The translations under genes were made by a program, and so were the position numbers. This document shows, piece by piece, positions 8,268 to 18,183 of a stretch of DNA of 64,000 bases. The DNA comes from Streptomyces sp. SCUT-3 (GTDB lineage: Bacteria > Actinomycetota > Actinomycetes > Streptomycetales > Streptomycetaceae). Numbering within the stretch: position 1 is the first letter of the stretch; every line of letters starts with the position of its first letter. Under the pieces are notes generated by a model. That model searched no databases. It saw nothing but the letters and a program-made list of their open reading frames with translations, and was not told the DNA's origin. The stretch covers positions 4,440,501 through 4,504,500 of the forward strand of contig NZ_CP046907.1 in assembly GCF_014083985.1 (NCBI RefSeq). Reading direction: 5' to 3'.

Positions 8268-8792
8268 GTGACCACGTTGTTCCTGCTGGTCGGCCTGCCC
8301 GGGGCCGGCAAGACCACTCGTGCCCGGCAGCTCGCCGAGGAGTACGGCGCGCTGCGCCTGACGCCCGACGAGTGGATGATCCCGCTGTTCGGTCTGTTGG
8401 AGGCGGACGGGAAGCGCGATGTACTGGAAGGGCGGATGCTCCGGCTCGCGCTGGAGGCGGTAAAGCTCGGCACCGACGTAGTGATGGACTTCGGCTGTTG
8501 GTCCCGGGACGAGCGGTCCGCGATCCGCTGGCTGGTGGAGGCCGAGAGCGCGCGCTTCCGCATGATCTACCTGCCGGTGGATGACGCGACCCAGCGCGCC
8601 CGGATCGCCCACCGCCGGGCGACCGCCCCCGAGGAGACGCTGCCGATGTCCGAGGCCGACATCCTCTACGGGCGGGCGCACTTCGAGGAGCCCGACAAGG
8701 CGGAACTCGACGGGTGCACGATCGACGGCCCGCCTTATGGATGGCCGACCTGGCGGGAATGGGCCGCCGACCGGTGGCCGTCTTTCGCGTGA
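8268..8792 (+). CDS. P-loop kinase-like ATP-binding protein (AAA_33 type)
   Basis: A 174-residue single-domain P-loop protein. Walker A is GLPGAGKTT at residues 9-17. The later FGCWSRDERSAIRWL and the lid-like QRARIAHRRATAPEETLPMS match small zeta-toxin/chloramphenicol-phosphotransferase-like kinases (AAA_33) common in Streptomyces. Such proteins phosphorylate small molecules or nucleotides, but the substrate here is unknown. GTG start at 8268. No antitoxin-like partner sits next to it, so a zeta-toxin role is not supported. It is followed 81 bp later by a membrane protein gene on the same strand. Confidence 0.75.
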   Translation: MTTLFLLVGLPGAGKTTRARQLAEEYGALRLTPDEWMIPLFGLLEADGKRDVLEGRMLRLALEAVKLGTDVVMDFGCWSRDERSAIRWLVEAESARFRMIYLPVDDATQRARIAHRRATAPEETLPMSEADILYGRAHFEEPDKAELDGCTIDGPPYGWPTWREWAADRWPSFA

Positions 8793-8873
8793 CTGTTTCG
8801 GCCCACGACAACGAGCGCCCGGTAGTGCGCCGCGGCCGTTGTCCTCCTTCGGGGCGGCCTCTACGGTGTGCGC

Positions 8874-9488
8874 ATGCGTCTGAGTGCCCGGGAGTGGGAC
8901 ATCGAGAGGTTCGGCCCCGGTGCCCGCCGGTGGCTGGTGGGCCTGTCCGCGGTGCTGTTCCTGGTGGTGCTGATGGTCGTGGTGCCCGGGCTGTGGCGCT
9001 GGTTGGACAGTGCCCCGTTCCTGGGGGCGGCGGCGACGGCGGTGCCCCTCGACGACGGCCCCGGCTGGGGAAGGCTGTACACCGCCGCCTACGTGTCCTC
9101 GCTGGCGCCGGGGCTGGTCGCGGTCGGCGCGCACCTGTCCTGGGCGGTGCGCCGCAGGCCCGGCGGCCGGGTGCCCACGCCGCTGCTGGTCGCCGTCGGC
9201 GCCCTGGCCGTCTGCCAGTGCGCGTTCGTCGCCGCGGGTTGGGGGGAGCCCGCCACCGGGGACGCGCTGGGCGAGAGCCTGGAGAGGGCGGGGGTCGGCG
9301 TGTGGGGCCGCGACGTCGTCGAACGCGGCTGGTACGTCGGTTTCGCCGCGCTGGCCGCCTGGCTCGCGGCCGCCGTGTTCGCCTCCACCCGGCGCACTCG
9401 CTCGCACACCTGGTTCGCCGTGCTCCTGGTCCCCGCCACGGTGCTGCCGTGGCTGCTGCTCTCCGGCCCCCACCTGTTCCGGCCCTGA
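8874..9488 (+). CDS. Integral membrane protein of unknown function
   Basis: 204 residues from the ATG at 8874 (a GTG two codons earlier is possible). About five hydrophobic segments can be seen: WLVGLSAVLFLVVLMVVVPG, AAYVSSLAPGLVAVGAHLSW, PLLVAVGALAVCQCAFVAAG, YVGFAALAAWLAAAVFAS and FAVLLVPATVLPWLLLSG. There are short charged loops and no recognisable catalytic motif. Codon usage is fully native. It is convergent with metX, with a strong hairpin between the two. Confidence 0.7.
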   Translation: MRLSAREWDIERFGPGARRWLVGLSAVLFLVVLMVVVPGLWRWLDSAPFLGAAATAVPLDDGPGWGRLYTAAYVSSLAPGLVAVGAHLSWAVRRRPGGRVPTPLLVAVGALAVCQCAFVAAGWGEPATGDALGESLERAGVGVWGRDVVERGWYVGFAALAAWLAAAVFASTRRTRSHTWFAVLLVPATVLPWLLLSGPHLFRP

Positions 9489-9511
9489 CCGCGGCCCTCC
9501 CGTGCACGGCA

Positions 9512-9566
9512 ACGGCCCCGGACCGTCCTGGATCGTCCTGGATCGTCCGGGACGGTCCGGGGCCGT
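9512..9566. terminator. Bidirectional terminator hairpin
   Basis: Near-perfect inverted repeat with 17-18-nt arms (beginning ACGGCCCCGGACC) and a loop holding two copies of TGGATCGTCC. It lies between the convergent membrane-protein and metX genes. Confidence 0.75.
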
Positions 9567-9575
9567 CGCCGCTCT

Positions 9576-12642
<3,067 letters not shown>

Positions 12643-12702
12643 TCAGCACACGGCGGTACAGCCGGTGCTGGTAACACGCGCGTAGTCGATGTGACGCCGC
12701 AT
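12643..12702 (-). CDS. Cys-terminated leader peptide upstream of metYX
   Basis: A 19-residue peptide, MRRHIDYARVTSTGCTAVC, ending in Cys-stop. It belongs to the RRH(V/I)D...C 'putative leader peptide' class found before sulfur genes in Streptomyces. Stalling at the Cys codons when charged tRNA-Cys is scarce is the presumed sensor. In-frame ATGs at 12711 and 12717 are alternative starts. No strong Shine-Dalgarno sequence is visible, as with the other leaders here. It precedes metYX on the same strand and is divergent from a second leader 158 bp away. Confidence 0.75.
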   Translation of the reverse strand: MRRHIDYARVTSTGCTAVC

Positions 12703-12860
12703 CACGAGCATGACCATGAGCGCAGTGAAGCACACGGGTGCCCGGCGTGCCATCGCTTTGTGCTGTGACGGCGGGCACGCGCGGCACCATTCCCTATTTT
12801 TCCTACCGATTACCTGGGGAAGCGTTGACGGACGGGAACGGCGCGGGGAGGATGAGGAAC
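12703..12860. promoter_or_regulatory. Bidirectional promoter region between two leader peptides
   Basis: A 158-bp divergent intergenic stretch with a less GC-rich core (for example ATTCCCTATTTTTCC near 12788). It must hold both leader promoters. I cannot assign -35/-10 boxes with confidence. Confidence 0.5.
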
Positions 12861-12944
12861 ATGTCCCGCACGCAGCAGCCGCTCGTACGCCGCAGGCATG
12901 TCGACTTCCGTCGCGTCGCCGGCGCCGTCTGCTGTCGCGACTAG
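12861..12944 (+). CDS. Cys-rich-ended leader peptide upstream of winged-helix regulator
   Basis: 27 residues: MSRTQQPLVRRRHVDF, then a tail ending AVCCRD with adjacent cysteines. It shares the RRRHVD core with the other two leaders in the window. The start at ATG 12861 has GGGGAGG ten bases upstream; an ATG at 12852 is also possible. It is followed by a 204-nt spacer containing a hairpin (arms 13032-13038 and 13054-13060) and then the regulator gene on the same strand. Presumed cis-acting attenuator peptide sensing cysteine supply. Confidence 0.75.
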   Translation: MSRTQQPLVRRRHVDFRRVAGAVCCRD

Positions 12945-13148
12945 AACAGCGGTCGCCGCGCTTTCCCGCGCCGCTCTTCCCCGCTCGCCCTGCGCCCTCC
13001 CGCCCTCCGTCGCCGTGCGACGGGCCCGGGCGCGGCCCCTGCGGCTGCGCCGCGGGCCGCTGCCGGCCGGGAGCCTCGCCGCAGGCCCCCCTCCCCGCCG
13101 ATCCGCCGCGCACCCTGGTTCCCGCGCGCCCCCTGAAGGACGACTGCC

Positions 13149-13685
13149 ATGACCACGACGCTGTCCGCGCACGCCTTTCGACCCGCCTCCCCGCCCTCCG
13201 CCCCGGGCCGCCTGCGGCTCGTGGGCGAGGACGGGTGCGAAGGCGCGGGAACCGACGTCCCCCCGGGTCTCGTCGGGTATCTCGTGCTCCTGCCCGAGGG
13301 GGTCGACCCCGCGGCCCTCCTGGCCGCCAACGGGGTGCGGCCGGAGATCCGCCCCCTTCCGCACGACGGCGCACCGCCCTCGCCGCCCCCCGGGGACGAT
13401 CCGATCCGCATCGACCGGGAACGGCACGTCGTGGAGGTGGACGGCCGCGAACTCGACCTCACGTTCCTGGAGTTCGGACTGCTGGCCCAACTGGCCGAGC
13501 ATCCGCACCGGGTGCACTCGCGCGACTTCCTGGTGTCCAACGTCTGGGGCTACGGGCACGTCGGCGACGGCCGCACCGTCGACGTCCACGTCGCACGCGT
13601 GCGGCGCAAGCTGGGGGAGGCCCACCGGCACCGGATCGTCACCGTCAGGAGACTGGGCTACAAGTACGTGCCCGACCCGCGCTAG
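13149..13685 (+). CDS. OmpR/PhoB-type winged-helix DNA-binding regulator
   Basis: 178 residues. The C-terminal half (about residues 85-176) is a complete Trans_reg_C winged helix: IDRERHVVEVDGRELDLTF, LEFGLLAQLAEHPHRVHSR, the recognition helix region DGRTVDVHVARVRRKLG and wing VTVRRLGYKYV. The N-terminal half is not a receiver domain: it lacks the phospho-acceptor Asp pattern and is Pro/Gly-rich. It may therefore be an orphan regulator without a kinase. The Cys-ended leader in front and the divergent metYX operon suggest a role in sulfur control. Its TAG stop coincides with the TA target of the adjacent insertion element; the pre-insertion sequence would also have read CGC TAG, so the protein is unchanged. 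Confidence 0.8.
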   Translation: MTTTLSAHAFRPASPPSAPGRLRLVGEDGCEGAGTDVPPGLVGYLVLLPEGVDPAALLAANGVRPEIRPLPHDGAPPSPPPGDDPIRIDRERHVVEVDGRELDLTFLEFGLLAQLAEHPHRVHSRDFLVSNVWGYGHVGDGRTVDVHVARVRRKLGEAHRHRIVTVRRLGYKYVPDPR

Positions 13686-13755
13686 CGCCGTGTCAGGCAA
13701 CGTTTGCCCTGTCGACGACGGTCCGTAGACGTCGGTCGTCGGCGTGGCGGTTTCG

Positions 13756-14826
13756 TCAGATGATGTAGCGGCGGATCATGCTGCCCTGTTCTTTGTGGTC
13801 GATGTGGTCGGTGCCGTCGAGGGTGAAGTAGCGCAGGGCGGTGAACTGGGCCTCGATCCGGTTGATCCAGGATGAGTTCGTCGGTGTGTAGGCGATCTCG
13901 ACGTTGTTTGCCGCGGCCCAGGTGCTGACGCGCTGACACTTCTTCGTGGTCAGGTGCGGGGAGAAGTTGTCGCAGACGATCGCGATCCGCACCGTAGGTG
14001 GGTAGAGGGTGCGGAGGTAGCGGCAGAATTCCAGGAACTGGGTGCGTCGCTTGACGGGTTTGATGTGGCCGTAGAGCTTGTCCTTGGCCAGGTCGAGGGC
14101 TGCGAACAGGTGTCGCACTCCGCCGTAGCGGTGGTAAGTTGCCCGCCGCCGACGGCGGGGTTCGCGGTCGGGGTCCTTGTGTTTGCCGCTGCGCTCGGCC
14201 CACTGCCGGCCGGGGTGGGGCATCAGATTGAGCGGGCCGAACTCGTCCATGCAGAAGACGACGTCGGGCTCACCCTCCTCGGGTATGACCTCTCCGTCGG
14301 CGATCGCGTAGAGGTGTTCGACGCGGGCCTTCTTGGCCGCGTAGTCCGGATCACGAGAGGTCTTCCAGGTCTTCACCCGTTGAAAGGAGACGCCTTCCTC
14401 GCGGAGCAGGATGCGCAGGCCCTCGTGGCTGATGTCGTCGACCACCCCCTCGGCGACCAGGAAGTCCGCCAGTTTGGTCAGGCTCCACGACGAGAACGGC
14501 AGGCCGTGCTCGGTCGGCATCGACTTCGCGACCTTCTTGATCTCCCGCCGCTCGGCCAGCGTGAACGTCCTGGGCCGGCCGCCGGAGTACTTCGGACACA
14601 AAGACGCGAAGCCGTCGGCGTTGAAGTTGTGGATCACGTCCCGGACCCGGTCGGGGCTGGTGAACGACACCTCGGCGATCCGTGTGACCGGCATGCCTTG
14701 CGCGGACAGCAGCACCACCTGGGCCCGCCTCCAGGTCACCACCGACCCTGTGCCCCTGCGGATGATCCGCAGCAGTCCGTGTCTCTTGTCGTCATCGATC
14801 TCGCGTAAACGCACCGGTGCGGCCAT
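13756..14826 (-). CDS. IS630-family transposase
   Basis: 356 residues, full length for the family. The N-terminal paired helix-turn-helix region is RRAQVVLLSAQGMPVTRIAE followed by a second HTH. The C-terminal DDE domain is intact: first Asp in VVFCMDEFGPL, second in AIVCDNFSPHLT, Glu in INRIEAQF. The segment TPTNSSWINRIEAQF is diagnostic for IS630/Tc1. Start at ATG 14826. Intact catalytic residues suggest the element could still be active. It is divergent from the passenger methyltransferase. Confidence 0.92.
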   Translation of the reverse strand: MAAPVRLREIDDDKRHGLLRIIRRGTGSVVTWRRAQVVLLSAQGMPVTRIAEVSFTSPDRVRDVIHNFNADGFASLCPKYSGGRPRTFTLAERREIKKVAKSMPTEHGLPFSSWSLTKLADFLVAEGVVDDISHEGLRILLREEGVSFQRVKTWKTSRDPDYAAKKARVEHLYAIADGEVIPEEGEPDVVFCMDEFGPLNLMPHPGRQWAERSGKHKDPDREPRRRRRATYHRYGGVRHLFAALDLAKDKLYGHIKPVKRRTQFLEFCRYLRTLYPPTVRIAIVCDNFSPHLTTKKCQRVSTWAAANNVEIAYTPTNSSWINRIEAQFTALRYFTLDGTDHIDHKEQGSMIRRYII

Positions 14827-14929
14827 AGCCGCATACTCGCTGGTTTTTCCCGGCGGCGTCGTAGCAGTATGTGCACGGAATACCTGGGCAGAGCCCGCTT
14901 ATCAGACTTAAGCGCCACTGAAGGAACGC

Positions 14930-15706
14930 ATGAACACCGGCTTCGACAACACCGCCTGGCATTACGGACCGCTGGCAACCTTGTTCTACGAACTCGACAA
15001 GCCTGTTGGCACCTCCTTCGGAGACGTCGAGTTCTACGCCGACCGTCTGCGGCACGTGACCGGCCCCGTCCTGGAGCCAGCCGTGGGCACCGGCAGAATC
15101 CTGATCCCCCTGCTCGAACAGGGACTGACCGTGCGCGGCTACGACACCTCGGCCTCCATGCTGGAGCAGTGCCGCGCCAACTGTGCCCGGCGAGGCCTGA
15201 AGGCCGACGTGTTCGAGGGCGACATGATCACGCACCACGACCCCGGAGCCTTCGAAGCGATCGTGATCCCCACCGGCTCCTTCGCCCTGCTTGCCGACCG
15301 TGACAGTGCGCAGACCGCGCTCACGGCCATGCACGACAACCTGGCGCCGGCGGGCCGGCTGATCGTCGACATCGAACCACCCTCTACAGGCACAGCCCCC
15401 GATACCGGACCCGTCCCCCACCAGTGGAACGGCAGCGATCTCCTCACCCTCACCACCTGGCGCACACAAGTGGACCCGGTAGCCCAGCGCGTCACTCGCT
15501 GGATGCGCTACGAAGCCTGGAAGGACGGCACCCTGACACGCACCGAGCTCCAGATCTTCTCCCTGCTGTGGTTCGGACTGTCCGAGTTCACCGCCATGCT
15601 GCACCAGGCGGGCTTCACCAACGTCGTCGTCCATGGCGGGTACCGGGCAGGCAGCGCACCAACCGTGGCAGACGACATCTGGACCTTCGAGGCCACCCGC
15701 GCATAG
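14930..15706 (+). CDS. Class I SAM-dependent methyltransferase (IS passenger)
   Basis: 258 residues with a Rossmann-type SAM fold. Motif I is VLEPAVGTGRILIPLLEQG, the acidic end of beta 2 is VRGYDTSASML, and a motif II-like segment FEGDMITHHDPGAFEAIVI follows. Its substrate is unknown; the C-terminal half resembles generic small-molecule methyltransferases. ATG start at 14930. It lies between the transposase and the right inverted repeat of the IS630 element, so it would move with it. Its codon usage is somewhat less extreme in GC than flanking core genes, consistent with transfer. Confidence 0.82.
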   Translation: MNTGFDNTAWHYGPLATLFYELDKPVGTSFGDVEFYADRLRHVTGPVLEPAVGTGRILIPLLEQGLTVRGYDTSASMLEQCRANCARRGLKADVFEGDMITHHDPGAFEAIVIPTGSFALLADRDSAQTALTAMHDNLAPAGRLIVDIEPPSTGTAPDTGPVPHQWNGSDLLTLTTWRTQVDPVAQRVTRWMRYEAWKDGTLTRTELQIFSLLWFGLSEFTAMLHQAGFTNVVVHGGYRAGSAPTVADDIWTFEATRA

Positions 15707-15823
15707 CGCACTGCCCCACCATTCAGCCCTGGGTAAACGTTGCCTGACACGGCACTAGGGGGTGTGTGATGTCGTGATCACGCGGTGGTCACGAGGCCTC
15801 CGGGACAGGCCGAACCGCAGAAA

Positions 15824-16810
15824 TCAGCCCAACCAGTAGTGCTCGACCTTGTCGAACCGTCTGGCTTGAAGGTTGTCGCGGCTGATCAACCAGCTGATGT
15901 CGCCGTCCATCCAGTCGTACTGGAGCGACTCCATGTTGAAGGTCGCGAGGTGCAACAGCGGTTGTCCGGGCAGCTCCCGCCATGCCCGGTCGTAGACCTC
16001 GTCGAACCGGTCCGGGGCGTCCCTGAGTTCGCGGACCGCCTCCTCCCGCAGGCGCTGGAACGCCTCTGTGCTCTTGTCCCAGCTGTGGTGGATGTTCCCC
16101 TGCACTCCCCGCAGCTTGTCGGTGCTGTTGTCCATGGCCGGTCTGACGCCGACCTTGGCGGCGTACTCCTCGACGGCGGCCTCCAGCCGGGCGTGCCACT
16201 CGGCTTCCTCCCCTTCCGGCTCGCCCCAGATGCCCCCGTGGTCCTCGCCGATGAGCCAGGCGTGGGCGTCCCATGCGTCGTTGTGGGAGGCGACCATGGT
16301 CCAGCGGTCCAGCATCATGTGGGAGGACCCGAACTGCAGGTCCAGTTCGCTCGGGACGGGGGCCGGGCGCACGGTCGTCTTGGTCCCGGGCGGTATGTAG
16401 AGCGCCTTGCCGCCGCCGGCGTCCGACCAGGTGAACAGCAGGAGGTGCCCCTCCCGGGGCAGCCCGTCGTCGAACAGCGTGCGGGGCACCGCGGCGAGGT
16501 CGAAGGATGCGACGAAGATGTCGCCCACCTTCCACTCCATGTCCAGGGGCAGCGCCGGCGCCCCTCCGATGTGACCGATCACCCGGTCGCCGGGCCGGAC
16601 GCTCTCCGGCGTCTTCTGCTTGAAGTACACGGCCGGCTCCATGCTCCACAGCAGGCGGGTGATGGCGTCGTCGGACACCCCGTGCCGCCGGGCGAAGGCC
16701 CGGAAGGCACTGCTGCGGGACGTCTGCCCCACGGGATCGCCGGAGGGGCCGACTGTGCTGTCCCAGTTGCTCACGAGTTCGCTTTCTGACGAGGGATCGG
16801 TGACCGGCAC
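15824..16810 (-). CDS. DUF1963/YwqG-like protein
   Basis: 328 residues. It has the DUF1963 (YwqG) layout: RVIGHIGGAPALPLDMEW, then FDLAAVPRTLFDDGLPREG, HLLLFTWSDA, and a late acidic-aromatic region (GDISWLISRDNLQARRFDKV). The family has no firmly established biochemical role; members are often found near toxins and mobile elements. The GTG at 16810 is the longest start; an internal GTG (LVSNWDS) is an alternative. It lies between IS5-type ends and may be cargo. Confidence 0.7.
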   Translation of the reverse strand: MPVTDPSSESELVSNWDSTVGPSGDPVGQTSRSSAFRAFARRHGVSDDAITRLLWSMEPAVYFKQKTPESVRPGDRVIGHIGGAPALPLDMEWKVGDIFVASFDLAAVPRTLFDDGLPREGHLLLFTWSDAGGGKALYIPPGTKTTVRPAPVPSELDLQFGSSHMMLDRWTMVASHNDAWDAHAWLIGEDHGGIWGEPEGEEAEWHARLEAAVEEYAAKVGVRPAMDNSTDKLRGVQGNIHHSWDKSTEAFQRLREEAVRELRDAPDRFDEVYDRAWRELPGQPLLHLATFNMESLQYDWMDGDISWLISRDNLQARRFDKVEHYWLG

Positions 16811-16962
16811 CGTGCGGGCGGAGCCCGATGCTGATCAACACGGTAGAGCACCCCTCCGACAACGCCCTCGTCGCCAACTGCCGGTGCCCCTAAGGCTGTC
16901 CACACGCCGCGTCACCCTCGGACCATCGTCGGCCTGAGGGTGGCGCGGCGCCGGCGACTCCT

Positions 16963-18037
16963 GGGGCCTGTGTGTTGTCGTGATTAGTTGCCGGGTTCTG
17001 AGCTCTTCGCGAGGTGGAAGCCGGTAGGACTGTGGTCGTGACGCGTAGGCAACTCACCGATGCTCAGTGGAAGTTCATCGAGCCGTATCTGCCGATCGGT
17101 AAGTACGGCCCGTATCCGGAGCGTTTGCGGGAACAGTTCGAGGGGGTGATCTGGCGGTTCCGCTCCAGCGGTCAGTGGCGGGAGATGCCTGCCGAGTTCG
17201 GCCCATGGGCCACCGTCTACGGACGTTTCCGCATCTGGCGAGACGCCGGTGTGTTCACCGCCCTGCTGGAAGGCCTGATCGCTCAGGCAGCCCGCGCGGA
17301 GCAAACAGATTTATCGCTGGTCAGCGTGGACTCCACTACGGTCCGTGCCCACCATGACGCCGCGGGGCTCCGCGTCAGCAAGCACCTCATGTCGGCCCTG
17401 GAGGAGGCTGCGCACAAGCAGGAGACAGCCCGGCAAAAAGGGGTGGTACGGAGGAACAGAACGGACAGGACGAGCGCCGGCGTATCCGGCGCCGACACAA
17501 GCTCCGTCTGAAGCAAGCCCTGCTCGGCCGGTCCCGGGGCGGCCTCACCAGCAAGATTCATCTCGCGGCGGACCGCAGATGCCGTCCGCTCGCCTTCGTC
17601 TTGACCGCCGGGCAGGCCGCGGACAGTCCGCAGTTCATCCCCGTGCTCGAGAAAGTGCGAGTCCGTCTGCCGGTCGGCCGTCCCCGCACCAAACCTGGCG
17701 CAGTCGCCGGTGACAAGGCCTACTCATCGCGCGGAAACCGCCGCTACCTGCGAAAACGCAACATCAAAGCAGTCATCCCGGAGAAGAAGGACCAGGCCGC
17801 AAATCGCAAGAAAAAGGGCTCACGCGGCGGCCGGTCCATCAGCCACGACGCCGACCTCTACAAGGAACGGAACACTGTCGAACGCCTGATCAACAAGCTG
17901 AAAGCCTGGCGGGGCGTCGCCACCCGCTACGACAAGTCACCCGAAAGCTACCTTGCCGGCCTCCACCTCCGAGCCTCCATAATCTGGATCGACGACTCGC
18001 TCAAGTACACCGTGTGATCACGACATCACACAGCCCC
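16963..18037 (+). mobile_element. IS5-family insertion sequence
   Basis: About 1075 bp. Its left end begins GGGGCCTGTGTGTTGTCGTGAT at 16963-16984 and its right end is the imperfect inverted copy ending at 18037. It encodes one transposase in two overlapping frames. The left end has a 1-bp insertion and other differences from the right end and is not flanked by TA, suggesting decay or rearrangement on that side. Confidence 0.8.
17038..18017 (+). CDS. IS5-family transposase, expressed by -1 frameshift
   Basis: The first frame (GTG 17038 or an upstream GTG at 17014, to 17511) encodes the family N-terminus RRQLTDAQWKFIEPYLPIG, FEGVIWRFRSSGQWREMP and the first catalytic Asp in SVDSTTVRAHHDAAG. 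Similarity then continues in the -1 frame: RSRGGLTSKIHLAAD, second Asp in VAGDKAYSSRGNR and Glu in NTVERLINKLKAWRG, ending at 18017. The switch can occur at CAAAAAGGGG (17434-17443), a classic slippery run. Many IS5-family members use programmed -1 frameshifting, so this is probably normal expression and not decay. All three catalytic residues are present. Confidence 0.85.
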
Positions 18038-18081
18038 TAGTTCCGGGGCCCGCCTCCGTGCGGGCCGACGACAGGCGTGCG

Positions 18082-18122
18082 ACGCCCCCGGCCGCCGGGA
18101 AACCCCCGGCGGCCGGGGGCGT
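18082..18122. terminator. Strong hairpin terminator
   Basis: Perfect 18-bp inverted repeat (arm ACGCCCCCGGCCGCCGGG, loop of about 5 nt). Before the insertions it would have lain just downstream of the winged-helix gene, whose terminator it probably is. Confidence 0.7.
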
Positions 18123-18132
18123 CCCGTCCGCA

Positions 18133-18182
18133 GTGCCTGCCGTGTCCGCCGGGGTCCGGACCCCGGCGGACACGGCAGGCAC
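18133..18182. repeat. 50-bp perfect palindrome
   Basis: Two 25-nt halves with no spacer, beginning GTGCCTGCCGTGTCC and ending with its exact complement. It sits 1 bp from the end of the oxygenase gene. Most likely a bidirectional terminator; a cruciform-type site is possible. Confidence 0.8.
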
Positions 18183-18183
18183 G

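Larger units (their letters stand above)
13685..15755. mobile_element. IS630-type element carrying a methyltransferase gene
   Basis: 2071 bp bounded by inverted repeats of about 25 bp (left 13685-13709, right 15731-15755). The shared core is GCCGTGTCAGGCAACGTTT and there are two mismatches. It is flanked by TA dinucleotides (13683-13684 and 15756-15757), the target duplication expected of IS630/Tc1-mariner elements. It contains an IS630 transposase gene (minus) and, divergently, a methyltransferase gene (plus) lying well inside the inverted repeats. Typical IS630 elements are 1.1-1.2 kb with no passenger. Confidence 0.85.
15758..18037. mobile_element. Composite segment bounded by IS5-type ends
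   Basis: Both outer ends read inward as TA-GGGG-N-TGTGTGATGTCGTGATCAC, at 15758 (left) and, in inverted orientation, ending at 18037 (right). Each is embedded in a CTAG context. The right end belongs to a complete IS5-type element (16963-18037). The left end is an isolated copy, about 30 bp, of that element's right terminus with no transposase attached. The enclosed passenger is a DUF1963-like gene. This looks like a composite transposon whose left IS has been lost apart from its terminus, inserted just downstream of the winged-helix gene. Confidence 0.65.

Noticed and set aside
8268-8792. Zeta-type toxin with an epsilon antitoxin
   Set aside because: The P-loop kinase fold fits, but no antitoxin-like small gene is adjacent and several key zeta features cannot be confirmed.
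17014-17511. Broken transposase pseudogene in the IS5 element
   Set aside because: The frame change occurs at a CAAAAAGGGG slippery run and all three catalytic residues are present, so programmed frameshifting is the better explanation.
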